From: Alcaligenes faecalis
GTDB taxonomy: Bacteria > Pseudomonadota > Gammaproteobacteria > Burkholderiales > Burkholderiaceae_B
Reading direction: 5' to 3'
NCBI RefSeq assembly: GCF_009497775.1
Contig: NZ_CP031012.1
Span: forward strand, 744,001-808,000
Length of the DNA stretch: 64,000 bases
Below, in pieces: positions 1 through 8,711 of this stretch. Numbering within the stretch: the stretch's first letter is position 1; each line of letters opens with the position of its first letter. The notes beneath the pieces were generated by a model. That model saw nothing but the letters and a program-made list of their open reading frames with translations. It was not told the DNA's origin and searched no databases. Made by a program: the position numbers and the translations under genes.

Positions 1-1311
1 CAGATGTTCCAGGATCGCTTGCAGCAAGCTCGTGAACAGTCGCGTCGTACCGGCTTGCCCTTTGCGCTGATCTTTATGGACTTGGACTTCTTCAAGGATG
101 TGAACGACTCCCTGGGGCACGAGAAGGGCGACGTCCTTTTGCAGGAAGTGGCCCAGCGTTTGCAGCGCTGTGTCCGGGTAACGGATACCGTGGCCCGTAT
201 TGGCGGCGACGAATTTACCGTCATCATCTCGGATATCAGCGATACCTCGATTGTGGAGCGCACCTGCCGCTGTCTGCTGGACACGATTGAAGAGCCTTTC
301 CAGTTGGGCAAGAACTCGGTGTCTGTTTCGGCCAGTGTGGGGATCACCTTGTTCCCCGAAGATGGCGATGATGCCGGCCAGCTTTTGAAGAATGCCGATA
401 TGGCCATGTACGCCGCCAAGGCCTGTGGCCGCAATCAATACTGCCGCTTCTTGCCTGCCATGAGCGAAGCGGTGGAAGCGCGTCTGCGTTTCTCGCAGGA
501 TTTGCAAAAGGCCCTGAGCGAGCAGCAGTTCCAGCTTTATTACCAACCGATTGTGGATTTGCGCACAGGTCAGGTCACCCGTGCCGAGGCTTTGATACGC
601 TGGGAGCACCCGCAATTGGGGCTGGTGCCGCCTTCAGAGTTCATTCCCTTTTCCGAAGATTCCGGGCTGATCGTGCTGATTGGTGAATGGGTGTTCGAGA
701 CAGCGGCTCAGGCGGCGGTCAAACTGCGCAACGAGCTGGACCCCGGTTTCCGTGTCAGTCTGAATGTCTCACCTGCGCAGTTCAAGCTGAATGGCTCCTG
801 CGCGCGGGAGTGGGTGGAGTACCTGCAAACTCAAGGTATTCCGGGCGATGCATTGGTGGTGGAAATTACCGAGCGCCTGTTGCTGGACGATCAGGGCCAG
901 GCCTTGCAGCAGCTACGCTCCTTGCGCGAATACGGCATGAGTGTGGCGCTGGATGATTTTGGCACCGGCTATTCCTCCCTGTCGCACCTGAAGCGTTTTT
1001 CCATCAATGTGCTCAAGATTGATCAGTGCTATATCCGCAATCTGGCCTTGAGCAGCGAGGATCTGGTGCTGACCCAGGCCATGATCGTCATGGCGCAAAA
1101 GCTGGGCTTACGGGTAGTGGCAGAAGGCGTGACCAGCCACGAGCAACTGGATCTGTTGAACAATGCCGGTTGTGACTATATGCAGGGCTATCTGTGCTCT
1201 ACGCCTATCCCGGCCGATGAGTTCGTGGACTGGTGCAAGACCTGGAATCGGGAGCGTGCAGGTGGTTTTGCCGCGCGCCTGTACCCGAATGCACCACAGG
1301 CTTTGCAATAG
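1..1311 (+). CDS. GGDEF-EAL cyclic-di-GMP signalling protein (5' end outside window)
   Basis: Makes and/or degrades the second messenger c-di-GMP. The frame is open to the window edge, so the N-terminus and any sensor domain are missing. Counting from the first visible Met (base 4), an intact GGDEF signature is at residues 67-71, with an inhibitory-site RxxD (RVTD, 58-61) five residues before it, so a product-inhibited cyclase is plausible. An EAL domain follows, with EAL at 195-197 and a DDFGTGYSSL motif near residue 315. Both catalytic signatures look intact; which activity dominates cannot be told. The last codons lie inside an inverted repeat shared with the convergent lnt gene. Confidence 0.95.
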   Translation, partial: QMFQDRLQQAREQSRRTGLPFALIFMDLDFFKDVNDSLGHEKGDVLLQEVAQRLQRCVRVTDTVARIGGDEFTVIISDISDTSIVERTCRCLLDTIEEPFQLGKNSVSVSASVGITLFPEDGDDAGQLLKNADMAMYAAKACGRNQYCRFLPAMSEAVEARLRFSQDLQKALSEQQFQLYYQPIVDLRTGQVTRAEALIRWEHPQLGLVPPSEFIPFSEDSGLIVLIGEWVFETAAQAAVKLRNELDPGFRVSLNVSPAQFKLNGSCAREWVEYLQTQGIPGDALVVEITERLLLDDQGQALQQLRSLREYGMSVALDDFGTGYSSLSHLKRFSINVLKIDQCYIRNLALSSEDLVLTQAMIVMAQKLGLRVVAEGVTSHEQLDLLNNAGCDYMQGYLCSTPIPADEFVDWCKTWNRERAGGFAARLYPNAPQALQ

Positions 1312-1355
1312 CAGGGTCCTTTCAGGGAACCCCCGCTACTGCAAAGCCTGTGGTG
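1292..1355. terminator. Long inverted repeat between convergent genes, overlapping a stop codon
   Basis: The left arm (1292-1316) includes the last codons and the TAG stop of the GGDEF-EAL gene; the right arm (1332-1355) is its near-perfect reverse complement (16 bp perfect at the base, two changes further in). There is no clear T-run on either side. The position between convergent genes suggests a bidirectional transcription stop. Confidence 0.6.
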
Positions 1356-1368
1356 AGTTTGTTGGTGC

Positions 1369-2988
1369 TTAGTGCTGACGACGAGAGCGCCAGGCAAAAA
1401 TAATCAGAATCAGGCCCGCCCAGATCAGGAAGGGCAGATTGCCGTATTTCACATAGGGAGTCAGGCCGGTGGTGCCTTGAACTTCCACATCCAGCACACC
1501 CGGTGTCAGGGGCGGTAGAACCGCACGAACACGCCCATGAGGATCAATGGCGGCTGTCATGCCGGTATTGGTGGCACGCAGCATGGGACGGCCGGTTTCC
1601 AGAGCCCGCATGCGCGAGATCTGCAAATGCTGGCTCAAGGCCCAGGAATCACCAAACCAGCCCAGATTGCTGATGTTCAGCAGCAAGGTAGCGCCTTCCT
1701 GACCGGGGCTGCCTTGCACGGCCTGGATGATCTCTTCACCAAACACGTCTTCATAGCAGATGTTGGGGGCCACACGGCCTTCCGCCATCTTGAAGGGCGC
1801 CTGCGGCAAAGCGCCACGATGGAAGTCTCCCAGCGGGATATTCATCATGTCCACAAACCACTTAAAGCCGGTGGGGATGAACTCTCCGAAAGGCACCAGA
1901 TGATGCTTGTCGTAGTAGCTGGCCGTGCTGTTGATGATGTCCTGAGGCTGAGTCTCGGGGCTGATCATCAAGGCGCTGTTGGTGTAGCTCAGCTTGCCGT
2001 TGGCAGTGCCTCGGTCCATGGGAACACCCAGGACCAGATTGGCTTGATGACGTTGTGCCAGTTCCGTCCAGCGCAGCCAGAAGCTGGTTTCCAGACGGTT
2101 TTGCAAAACCGGGATAACGGTTTCGGGCAGAACGATCAGGCGTGGCGCGTCTTCGGGGGACTTGGCAGGCAAATTCGCCAGCTCGTAGTAGCGCTCTATG
2201 CCTTCACTCATATTGGGGCCGAACTTGGCGCTTTGGTCGATATTGCCTTGCACCAGGCGGGCAATAAAGGGCGCGCCATGGGGCTGAACCCAGGCAATAT
2301 GCGGCAGGCTGATACCGATCAGGCCGAAAATCATGGCGATACCAATGCCGATCGCGCTGGAAGGGCTTTGGTTCTTGTCTTTGGAAGCGGCAAACTGCGC
2401 AATCACGGCGGCACTGAAGGCCGACAGCCAGGCCAGACCATACACACCCACAACGGGTGCCCAGCCGGTAAACATCCCTTCTGCGTGGGCGTAGCCGATA
2501 TTCAGCCAAGGGAAGCCAGTCAGCAAATTGCCGCGCAGCCATTCGCTCAGTGCCCAGCAGCTTGCCCAGCCTGCCGATAATAGCAATCGTGGCAACCAGG
2601 CATCACTATCGTGCTTGGGACGCAGCTTTTGCCAAACAGCCGAAGCCAGAGCCGGAAAGACAGCCAGGGCAGCGGCCAGCAGCAGAACGCCCAGGGCGGC
2701 CATCCAGGAAGGCATGCCACCATACTGGTGCATGCTGATGTACAGCCAGTAAATCCCTACGCCAAAATGGCCCAGCCCAAACAGATAGCTGCGGCCAAAG
2801 GCTTGGCGCACGGACTTTGAGCCCATGATCTGCGAGCAGGCAATGGCCAGCAAGGTGATCTGGTAGAAGGGCAGAATCCAGGATGGCAGCGGGCCAATGG
2901 AGAAGGACAGGGCATGCAAGCCCCCCAGGACCAGCAATAAAGCGACGCCAAGCGCCTGGGGTAAAGGTTTGGAATCAGGCTTGTTCAA
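1369..2988 (-). CDS. lnt: Apolipoprotein N-acyltransferase
   Basis: Inner-membrane enzyme that adds the third acyl chain to the N-terminal Cys of lipoproteins. Many hydrophobic segments fill the N-terminal half; the C-terminal half is a nitrilase-fold domain with the Glu (LPETVIPV), Lys (YDKHHLVPFGE) and Cys (NICYED) triad. The open frame runs up to 3090, deep inside corC. I prefer the TTG at 2988 (MNKPDSK..., 539 aa, the usual family length), which overlaps corC by 14 bp; no good Shine-Dalgarno is visible, so translation is probably coupled to corC. It is the last gene of the miaB operon. Confidence 0.93.
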   Translation of the reverse strand: MNKPDSKPLPQALGVALLLVLGGLHALSFSIGPLPSWILPFYQITLLAIACSQIMGSKSVRQAFGRSYLFGLGHFGVGIYWLYISMHQYGGMPSWMAALGVLLLAAALAVFPALASAVWQKLRPKHDSDAWLPRLLLSAGWASCWALSEWLRGNLLTGFPWLNIGYAHAEGMFTGWAPVVGVYGLAWLSAFSAAVIAQFAASKDKNQSPSSAIGIGIAMIFGLIGISLPHIAWVQPHGAPFIARLVQGNIDQSAKFGPNMSEGIERYYELANLPAKSPEDAPRLIVLPETVIPVLQNRLETSFWLRWTELAQRHQANLVLGVPMDRGTANGKLSYTNSALMISPETQPQDIINSTASYYDKHHLVPFGEFIPTGFKWFVDMMNIPLGDFHRGALPQAPFKMAEGRVAPNICYEDVFGEEIIQAVQGSPGQEGATLLLNISNLGWFGDSWALSQHLQISRMRALETGRPMLRATNTGMTAAIDPHGRVRAVLPPLTPGVLDVEVQGTTGLTPYVKYGNLPFLIWAGLILIIFAWRSRRQH

Positions 2989-3856
2989 GATTAGGCTCGG
3001 CGGGTGTGGCTCGCTGAACGTGCAACCAAAGGGCTCGTTTGGCATCCGCACGGACAACCGTGAGGCTGATGCCATCAAGCTGGGCCACATCGCCCCGGCG
3101 AGGGATATGTCCCAATTCGGACGCCAGCCAACCGCCTACGGTGTCAAAGTCGTCGTTGGGAAGGTTGGTCTGGAAGGCTTCGTTGAAATCGGGGATTTCT
3201 GTCAGGGCCATCACACGCCAGCTGTCGGGGCCAGCCTGGAAAATGGTCTGCTCGGCGTCTTCATCGTATTCATCTTCGATGTCGCCCACAATTTGTTCCA
3301 GCACGTCTTCCATGGTGACCAGGCCCGCTGTGCCACCGTGCTCGTCAATAACGACGGCCAGGTGATTGCGGCTGCCACGGAACTCGTGCAGCAAGACGTT
3401 CAGGCGCTTGGTTTCGGGAATGAATACCGCAGGACGGATCAGCGGACGCAAATCCAGCGTGGGATTGGCAATCGAGAGCAGCAAATCCTTGGCCAGCAAG
3501 ATACCGATGATGTTGTCGCGTTCCGTCTCGTAGATCGGAAAGCGGCTGTGGCCCGTTTCAATAATGATGGGCAGCATCTCGGTCAAAGGCTTGGCGATGT
3601 CCAGCATATCGATCTTGGATCGGGGCACCATGATATCGGCCACTGTCTTGTTGGCCATATCCAGTGTTCCGGCGATCATGGACAGCGATTCGTCGTCGAT
3701 AACTTTGCGGGCGTGGGCCGCAACCAGGACAGACTTAAGGTCTTCTCGGTCTTCGGGTTCGTGACGCCGATTGAAAAAAGCACTTAAGCGAGAGATGGGA
3801 TTGTTTGAGCTGGCCTTGGAAGGGCGGGGCTCGGGGTCGGGAGCAGAGTCTGACAT
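2975..3856 (-). CDS. corC: HlyC/CorC-family CBS-domain protein
   Basis: 293 aa, soluble, with paired CBS domains (DIMVPRSKIDMLD opens the first) and a C-terminal transporter-associated domain ending in a charged strand region. The family is linked to magnesium/cobalt efflux and is encoded next to ybeY and lnt in most proteobacteria, as here. It lacks the membrane DUF21 domain of larger relatives. The stop overlaps the proposed lnt start. The first ATG at 3856 gives a sensible N-terminus (MSDSAPDPEPRPS). Confidence 0.9.
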   Translation of the reverse strand: MSDSAPDPEPRPSKASSNNPISRLSAFFNRRHEPEDREDLKSVLVAAHARKVIDDESLSMIAGTLDMANKTVADIMVPRSKIDMLDIAKPLTEMLPIIIETGHSRFPIYETERDNIIGILLAKDLLLSIANPTLDLRPLIRPAVFIPETKRLNVLLHEFRGSRNHLAVVIDEHGGTAGLVTMEDVLEQIVGDIEDEYDEDAEQTIFQAGPDSWRVMALTEIPDFNEAFQTNLPNDDFDTVGGWLASELGHIPRRGDVAQLDGISLTVVRADAKRALWLHVQRATPAEPNLEQA

Positions 3857-4003
3857 TGTCCGAAGGACGAGTTAAGGAAGAAACAAGCATAACCGAAAAA
3901 TGATGACAAGGTATGTACCTGTCATCATTCGGAATGCGGGAAGGGAAGTGAGGATTGGCGCAGCTTTGTCAGGGCCGGGCGCCCCTTGTTGCAAGCGGGC
4001 GGC

Positions 4004-4480
4004 CTAGCGTTCCTGGTAGGGGTCTGGGATGCGCAAACTGGCCAGCACGGCTGTTTCCAGCGCTTCCATGTCTTCGGCCTCGTCCTCTTCAATGTGGTCG
4101 TAACCCAGAGAATGCAGACAGCCGTGTACCACCAGATGGGCGGCATGGTGCAGAAATGGTTTCTGCTGTTCCTGGGCTTCACGCTCCAGAACGGGCAGGC
4201 ACAACACGATATCCCCGCTGACCACGCCGTCTTCGTCCTGACCATATTCAAAGGTCAGCACATTGGTGGCGTAGTCGCGTTCCCGGTAGCTCAGGTTCAG
4301 GCTTTGGCCTTCTTCGGCGTCCACAATGCGCAAGGTGGCGGACAGGGCAGTGAAGCGATCCTCGGGATGAATGCGTTCAACCGCCATATCAATCGTGCGC
4401 TGCATCCAGCGGCGGATACGGGAGCGGCTCAGCTCGGGGCAATCAACAGCGTACTGGACGCTAAGGGACAGATCAGGCAT
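4004..4480 (-). CDS. ybeY: Endoribonuclease/rRNA maturation factor YbeY
   Basis: Zinc-dependent RNase for 16S rRNA 3'-end maturation and ribosome quality control. The signature HxxxHxxxxxH is present (H119, H123, H129 in HGCLHSLGYDH). The frame stays open to 4597, but the ATG at 4480 gives the standard N-terminus (MPDLSLSVQYA) and 158 aa, and overlaps the end of the phoH-like gene by 8 bp, implying translational coupling. About 145 bp of non-coding sequence separates it from corC. Confidence 0.95.
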   Translation of the reverse strand: MPDLSLSVQYAVDCPELSRSRIRRWMQRTIDMAVERIHPEDRFTALSATLRIVDAEEGQSLNLSYRERDYATNVLTFEYGQDEDGVVSGDIVLCLPVLEREAQEQQKPFLHHAAHLVVHGCLHSLGYDHIEEDEAEDMEALETAVLASLRIPDPYQER

Positions 4481-5468
4481 CACCGGCTCGTTCGTAGGCG
4501 TCCACAATTCGCGCAACCAGAGGGTGGCGCACCACATCGCGGCTGCTGAAACGCGAGCAGGAAATACCCTGCACGTTTTCCAGTACCTTGACGGCATGAT
4601 TCAAGCCACTGCGCTGGCCTTTGGGCAAGTCCACCTGGGTGGGGTCGCCGGTAATCACGGCCTTGCTGCCAAAACCGATGCGGGTCAGGAACATTTTCAT
4701 CTGTTCCGGCGTGGTGTTCTGGGCTTCGTCCAGAATCACGAAAGCATGGTTCAGCGTGCGGCCGCGCATATAGGCCAGCGGTGCAATTTCGATGATTTGC
4801 TTCTCGAACAGGCGCTGGACTTTCTCCACACCCATCAGGTCATACAAGGCGTCGTACAGCGGGCGCAGATAGGGGTCTACCTTTTGAGCCAGATCGCCGG
4901 GCAAAAAGCCCAGGCGTTCACCGGCTTCGACGGCAGGACGTGTCAGCACCAGACGGTGCACGGATTCACGTTCCAGCGCATCAATGGCGCAGGCTACCGC
5001 CAACCAGGTCTTGCCGGTACCGGCCGGGCCTATGCCGAAGTTGATGTCGTTGCTCAGGATATTGCGCAGGTACTCGCGTTGGCCGGGCGTGCGTGGACGC
5101 AGGTCGCGCTTGGCGGTACGCAGGGAAATTTCTTCCTGGCCCACGGGAGGCAGCTCGGGCAAGGGCTCGGGCTTTTCCTCTTTTTCGTGGCGGCGGCTGG
5201 CACCCAGCTCAACCAGACCCAGCTGAATATCGTCGATATTCAGCGCACGGTGCACGGCACGCGAATGGAACCAGTCAATGGCCTTGGCGGCCTCGTCCGC
5301 GCGCTCGCCTTCAATCGAAACATGACTGCCACGCCGACGCAGGGTGACGTCGTAGGCAATGGCAATCTGCTTGATGTTCTCGTCCAAAGGGCCACACATA
5401 TTGGCCAGATGGGTATTGTCCCCGTCCAGGCGCAAGGAGGTGGGCATGCGGCGGCGTTGGCTAGTCAT
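4473..5468 (-). CDS. ybeZ: PhoH-like ATPase (YbeZ)
   Basis: 331 aa with an N-terminal KH-like region and a PhoH ATPase core: Walker A GPAGTGKT at 147-154 and Walker B ILDEAQ ending at 250. It partners with YbeY in RNA processing in bacteria. The charged stretch at about 93-107 looks like a flexible linker. It lies 3 bp after miaB and overlaps ybeY. Confidence 0.93.
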   Translation of the reverse strand: MTSQRRRMPTSLRLDGDNTHLANMCGPLDENIKQIAIAYDVTLRRRGSHVSIEGERADEAAKAIDWFHSRAVHRALNIDDIQLGLVELGASRRHEKEEKPEPLPELPPVGQEEISLRTAKRDLRPRTPGQREYLRNILSNDINFGIGPAGTGKTWLAVACAIDALERESVHRLVLTRPAVEAGERLGFLPGDLAQKVDPYLRPLYDALYDLMGVEKVQRLFEKQIIEIAPLAYMRGRTLNHAFVILDEAQNTTPEQMKMFLTRIGFGSKAVITGDPTQVDLPKGQRSGLNHAVKVLENVQGISCSRFSSRDVVRHPLVARIVDAYERAGDA

Positions 5469-5471
5469 AGA

Positions 5472-6872
5472 TCAGGCTCCTGCAACCCGGTCATGGGTCA
5501 CGATTTCTCCGCGCAAGGTGTTGGTCAGTACTTGGGTCACGTGCACATCCACAATTTGTCCGATCAGGCGAGGATCGCCGGGGAAGTTGATGATGCGGTT
5601 GTTTTCGGTACGGCCTTTCAGTTCCGAGTCGTCTTTGCGCGAGGTGCCTTCGACCAGAATGCGTTGCACGCTGCCGACCATGGCCTGGCTGATGGCCTGG
5701 GCCTGCTCGTTGATTTGCGCTTGCAAGCGGTGCAGGCGGTCCAGCTTTTCTTCTTTGGTGGAGTTGTCTTCCAGGTCGGCGGCAGGAGTGCCGGGGCGAC
5801 GCGAATACACAAAAGAGAAAGACTGGTCGAAATTCACATCGCGAATCAGCTTCAGTGTCTTCTGGAAATCTTCTTCCGTCTCACCGGGAAAGCCCACGAT
5901 AAAGTCCGAGGACAGGACGATGTCGGGACGGGCTTCGCGCAGGCGGCGCACGATGGATTTGAACTCCAGCGCAGTGTAGCCGCGTTTCATTGCAGACAGA
6001 ATACGGTCGCTGCCGGCCTGTACGGGCAGGTGCAGGAAGGGGACCAGTTTGGGCAGATTGCCGTGGGCGGCGATCAGGCGCGAGGTCATTTCCTTGGGGT
6101 GCGAGGTGGTGTAGCGAATGCGCTCGATGCCAGGGATCTCGTGCACGTACTCCAGCAGCATGGCAAAGTCGGCAATCTCTCCAGCGACTTCGGTGGGGCC
6201 ACGGTAGGCGTTCACGTTCTGGCCCAGCAGCGTCACTTCACGCACACCCTGGTCGGCCAGGTCAGCCACTTCCATCAGCACATCGTCAAAAGGACGGGAG
6301 ACTTCGGGGCCACGGGTGTAGGGCACCACACAGAAGCTGCAGTACTTGCTGCAACCTTCCATGATGGACACAAAGGCCGAATAGCCTTCCACGCGTGCGG
6401 GGGGCAGGGCGTCGAACTTTTCGATTTCCGGAAAGCTGATGTCCACTTGTGAGCGGCCGCTGTCGCGGCGCTTGACGATCAGCTCGGGCAGGCGGTGCAG
6501 GGTTTGTGGTCCGAACACCACATCCACGTAAGGAGCACGACGAATAATCGTGTCGCCTTCCTGACTGGCCACACAGCCACCGACGCCAATCACCAGATCG
6601 GGATTGAGCGCTTTCAGATGCTGAACCCGGCCCAGATCCGAAAACACCTTTTCTTGCGCTTTCTCGCGCACCGAACAGGTATTGAACAGGATGATGTCTG
6701 CTTCTTCGGGGTTGGTGGTCAACTCCACGGGGCGATCCTGATTCAGGATGTCGGCCATTTTTTCGGAGTCGTACTCGTTCATCTGGCAGCCAAAGGTGCG
6801 AATGAAGAGCTTGCGGGCAGGCTTGGCGGCCTCGTCCGCGCTGGCGGGGGTAGAGAGTGTGGTGTCGGTCAT
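5472..6872 (-). CDS. miaB: tRNA-2-methylthio-N6-dimethylallyladenosine synthase
   Basis: Radical-SAM methylthiotransferase that modifies A37 of tRNAs reading UNN codons. All cluster ligands are visible: C29, C66 and C100 for the auxiliary cluster, and CxxxCxxC (C174, C178, C181) for the SAM cluster, followed by a TRAM domain at the C-terminus. First gene of the miaB-ybeZ-ybeY-corC-lnt run. No Shine-Dalgarno stands directly upstream of the ATG on the coding strand; 466 aa fits the family. Confidence 0.96.
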   Translation of the reverse strand: MTDTTLSTPASADEAAKPARKLFIRTFGCQMNEYDSEKMADILNQDRPVELTTNPEEADIILFNTCSVREKAQEKVFSDLGRVQHLKALNPDLVIGVGGCVASQEGDTIIRRAPYVDVVFGPQTLHRLPELIVKRRDSGRSQVDISFPEIEKFDALPPARVEGYSAFVSIMEGCSKYCSFCVVPYTRGPEVSRPFDDVLMEVADLADQGVREVTLLGQNVNAYRGPTEVAGEIADFAMLLEYVHEIPGIERIRYTTSHPKEMTSRLIAAHGNLPKLVPFLHLPVQAGSDRILSAMKRGYTALEFKSIVRRLREARPDIVLSSDFIVGFPGETEEDFQKTLKLIRDVNFDQSFSFVYSRRPGTPAADLEDNSTKEEKLDRLHRLQAQINEQAQAISQAMVGSVQRILVEGTSRKDDSELKGRTENNRIINFPGDPRLIGQIVDVHVTQVLTNTLRGEIVTHDRVAGA

Positions 6873-7078
6873 AGAAGGAGCCGTGACGGGTGTATATCCC
6901 GCGGGCCATTGAAAATGATGAATCGAGCATTATAGCGCCCAGCCTCCCATGAGCCACAAGCAAGCAGGGGCTCCCGTGGGAGGACTTGTTGCAGACAGGC
7001 CGCCCTTTGGAGGAAGCGGGGCTGGAAACCGCCTCGCCAGGGCATCAGGCTGGATCGGGATCTTCAGACAGGTTCTGC

Positions 7079-7107
7079 TTGCGTCCTGTTTTTGTGGATT
7101 ATATGAT
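7079..7107 (+). promoter_or_regulatory. Putative promoter of the parD-like/map pair
   Basis: TTGCGT (7079-7084) and TATGAT (7102-7107) are separated by 17 bp, a credible sigma-70 pair (5 of 6 matches in the -10). The -10 lies inside the palindrome described next, so a repressor bound there would block transcription. Confidence 0.5.
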
Positions 7108-7126
7108 TCGTATATGAATCATATAA
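7099..7126. promoter_or_regulatory. Perfect 11-bp palindrome, putative autoregulatory operator
   Basis: Arms 7099-7109 and 7116-7126 are exact reverse complements around a 6-bp spacer. The site covers the putative -10 and ends 10 bp before the ribbon-helix-helix gene. Palindromes placed this way are typical binding sites of RHH antitoxin-type autorepressors. The Shine-Dalgarno AAGGA (7125-7129) touches its right arm. Confidence 0.55.
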
Positions 7127-7136
7127 GGATTGAAAA

Positions 7137-7358
7137 ATGGGTATCGTGAATATTGATGACGAGCTGCACGACCAGTTACGCAAGGCGAGCACGGTTTCAT
7201 GTCGCTCCATCAATGCGCAGGCGGCTTTCTGGATACGTATGGGGCTGCTGTGCGAACTGAATCCGACCTTGAGCTTTAACGAAATTGTCGCCCGTGAAAT
7301 GAAGGCGGCCGGTTTGGGTGAGCCTGCTGTGCCACTGGATCAGACGGAGCCAGCATGA
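7137..7358 (+). CDS. ParD-like small DNA-binding protein
   Basis: 73 aa. The N-terminus (MGIVNIDDELHDQLRKAS) has the beta-strand/helix pattern of ribbon-helix-helix proteins, and the second helix region SINAQAAFWIRMG fits the ParD-like antitoxin family. No ParE-type toxin is next to it. Instead its TGA overlaps the ATG of a methionine aminopeptidase gene (ATGA), so the two are translationally coupled. The family is known to occur beside such aminopeptidases. I infer that it autoregulates through the palindrome just upstream. Confidence 0.75.
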   Translation: MGIVNIDDELHDQLRKASTVSCRSINAQAAFWIRMGLLCELNPTLSFNEIVAREMKAAGLGEPAVPLDQTEPA

Positions 7359-8122
7359 TCAAGACGGCAGATGAACTTGCCTTGATGGCCGAGTCGGGGC
7401 GTTTGCTGGCTCAAGTGTTTACGCGTCTGGACCAATTGAACCTGATTGGGATGAACACTATGCAGGTTAACGATCTGGTCGAGAACTACATCGTCCAGGA
7501 TCTGCAAGCCCGGCCCGCCAGCAAAGGGCAGTACGGTTATGCCTATGTTCTGAACTCCTCGCCCAATCAAGTGGTGTGCCATGGCATGCCGTCCACTGCG
7601 GATGTGCTGAAAGAGGGCGATATCGTGAACTTTGATATCACCCTGGAGAAGAACGGCTTTATTGCGGATTCCAGCAAAACCTACACGGTGGGGCAGGTTA
7701 CGCCTGCTGCGCAAAAATTGGTCGATGCCTGCTATATGGCGATGTGGAAGGGCATACAAGTTGTACGTCCCGGCGCAACACTAGGAGACGTAGGGTTCGC
7801 CATTTCGCAGTACGCACGCAAGAACGGCTATTCCGTCGTGCGGGATTACTGCGGACATGGCATCGGGCGGGAAATGCACGAAGCACCCGAGGTTCTGCAT
7901 TGGGGGACGCCGCGCACCGGCTTGCGGCTGAAAGAGGGGATGACTTTCACGATTGAACCCATGCTGAATCAAGGCGGCCATGCGGTGCAAACGGGGAAAG
8001 ACGGCTGGACCGTTCGTACATGTGATGGTTTGCTGTCGGCACAGTTTGAGCACACGGTGGCCGTGACAGAAAGCGGTGTGCGCGTATTGACGCTGCGGCC
8101 GGATGAAACCATCCCGCATTAA
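7355..8122 (+). CDS. map: Type I methionyl aminopeptidase
   Basis: Removes the initiator Met from nascent proteins. All five metal ligands are present: D94, D105, H168, E201 and E232, plus the active-site H76 (VCHG). At 255 aa it is a minimal type Ia enzyme without an N-terminal extension. It is not beside rpsB, where the housekeeping copy often lies, but pairs with a ParD-like gene, so it is probably a second, regulated copy. The start overlaps the preceding stop by 4 bp. Confidence 0.93.
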   Translation: MIKTADELALMAESGRLLAQVFTRLDQLNLIGMNTMQVNDLVENYIVQDLQARPASKGQYGYAYVLNSSPNQVVCHGMPSTADVLKEGDIVNFDITLEKNGFIADSSKTYTVGQVTPAAQKLVDACYMAMWKGIQVVRPGATLGDVGFAISQYARKNGYSVVRDYCGHGIGREMHEAPEVLHWGTPRTGLRLKEGMTFTIEPMLNQGGHAVQTGKDGWTVRTCDGLLSAQFEHTVAVTESGVRVLTLRPDETIPH

Positions 8123-8285
8123 TTAAGTCGTCTGCGGCCATTTCGTTTCCTCCACTGTCGGCTTGTAGTGTCTTATCCGATCCTCGCAGTTTGTGCGCTG
8201 AAAATGGCGGCAGCAAGTTATATCAGCCTGATGGAAATGAGCTTCTCTGTAGACATCGTTGCGGTCGCTACAGTAGTGGAGTTCC

Positions 8286-8309
8286 GCCATATTGCCATCG
8301 CAATATGGC
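8286..8309. terminator. Hairpin downstream of map
   Basis: Perfect 9-bp arms (8286-8294 and 8301-8309) with a 6-nt loop. There is no T-run, so this may be a factor-dependent stop or part of a structured transcript leading into the larger inverted repeat. Confidence 0.4.
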
Positions 8310-8340
8310 TCGTTGTATAGCCATCGTGCCGAAGTATTCC

Positions 8341-8626
8341 GAATATAGGGTGGCAGCAGTAAACCTCTTTTTGTTTTATTGAGGGGCGGAGCAGGTCGGC
8401 GGGCGAGTCAGGTTATTCGCCGCAGGCAGAGACCAGATGCGGGGTGCAAGGGTCGTGCTGTTTGAGGAGCACGCTTGCGGTTTGTCCGGGGGACAAACCG
8501 CGCTCCGAGTTCACGACCCGCCCGCATCTGGTCTCTGACAAGGGGACCCGTGCGCAGCACGGGCGAATGACCCGCCAAGCCGACCTGCTCCGCCCCTCAA
8601 TAAAACAAACGTCTGCCACCCTATTC
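8341..8626. repeat. 286-bp nested inverted repeat in a gene-free region
   Basis: Concentric arms, from outside in: 8345-8356 with 8613-8624 (12 bp, one-sided 2-bp bulge just outside); 8370-8400 with 8579-8609 (31 bp, perfect); 8427-8443 with 8521-8537 (17 bp, perfect); 8450-8457 with 8512-8519 (8 bp); 8477-8487 with 8491-8501 (11 bp, GGG loop). A side hairpin sits on the right half (8547-8553 with 8557-8563). No protein frame is convincing. Transcribed from either strand it would fold into one very long hairpin. The rest of 8123-8711 holds only small hairpins and the secF terminator. Confidence 0.85.
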
Positions 8627-8654
8627 CCCGCATTCCAGCAGCCCCAGAAACAAA

Positions 8655-8685
8655 AAAGCCCGACATTGATGTGATGTCGGGCTTT
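8655..8685 (-). terminator. Intrinsic terminator of the queA-secF operon
   Basis: 12-bp perfect stem (8655-8666 with 8674-8685), 7-nt loop, followed on the minus strand by a run of six T (complement of 8652-8657). It lies about 30 bp after the secF stop. The plus strand also has a T-rich flank, so it may stop both directions. Confidence 0.88.
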
Positions 8686-8711
8686 TCTTTAACTGCGGGT
8701 CAAGAAGCAAC

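Noticed and set aside
8191..8382. 63-codon plus-strand frame after map
   Set aside because: It runs through two hairpins into the large inverted repeat, has no ribosome-binding site and no family resemblance.
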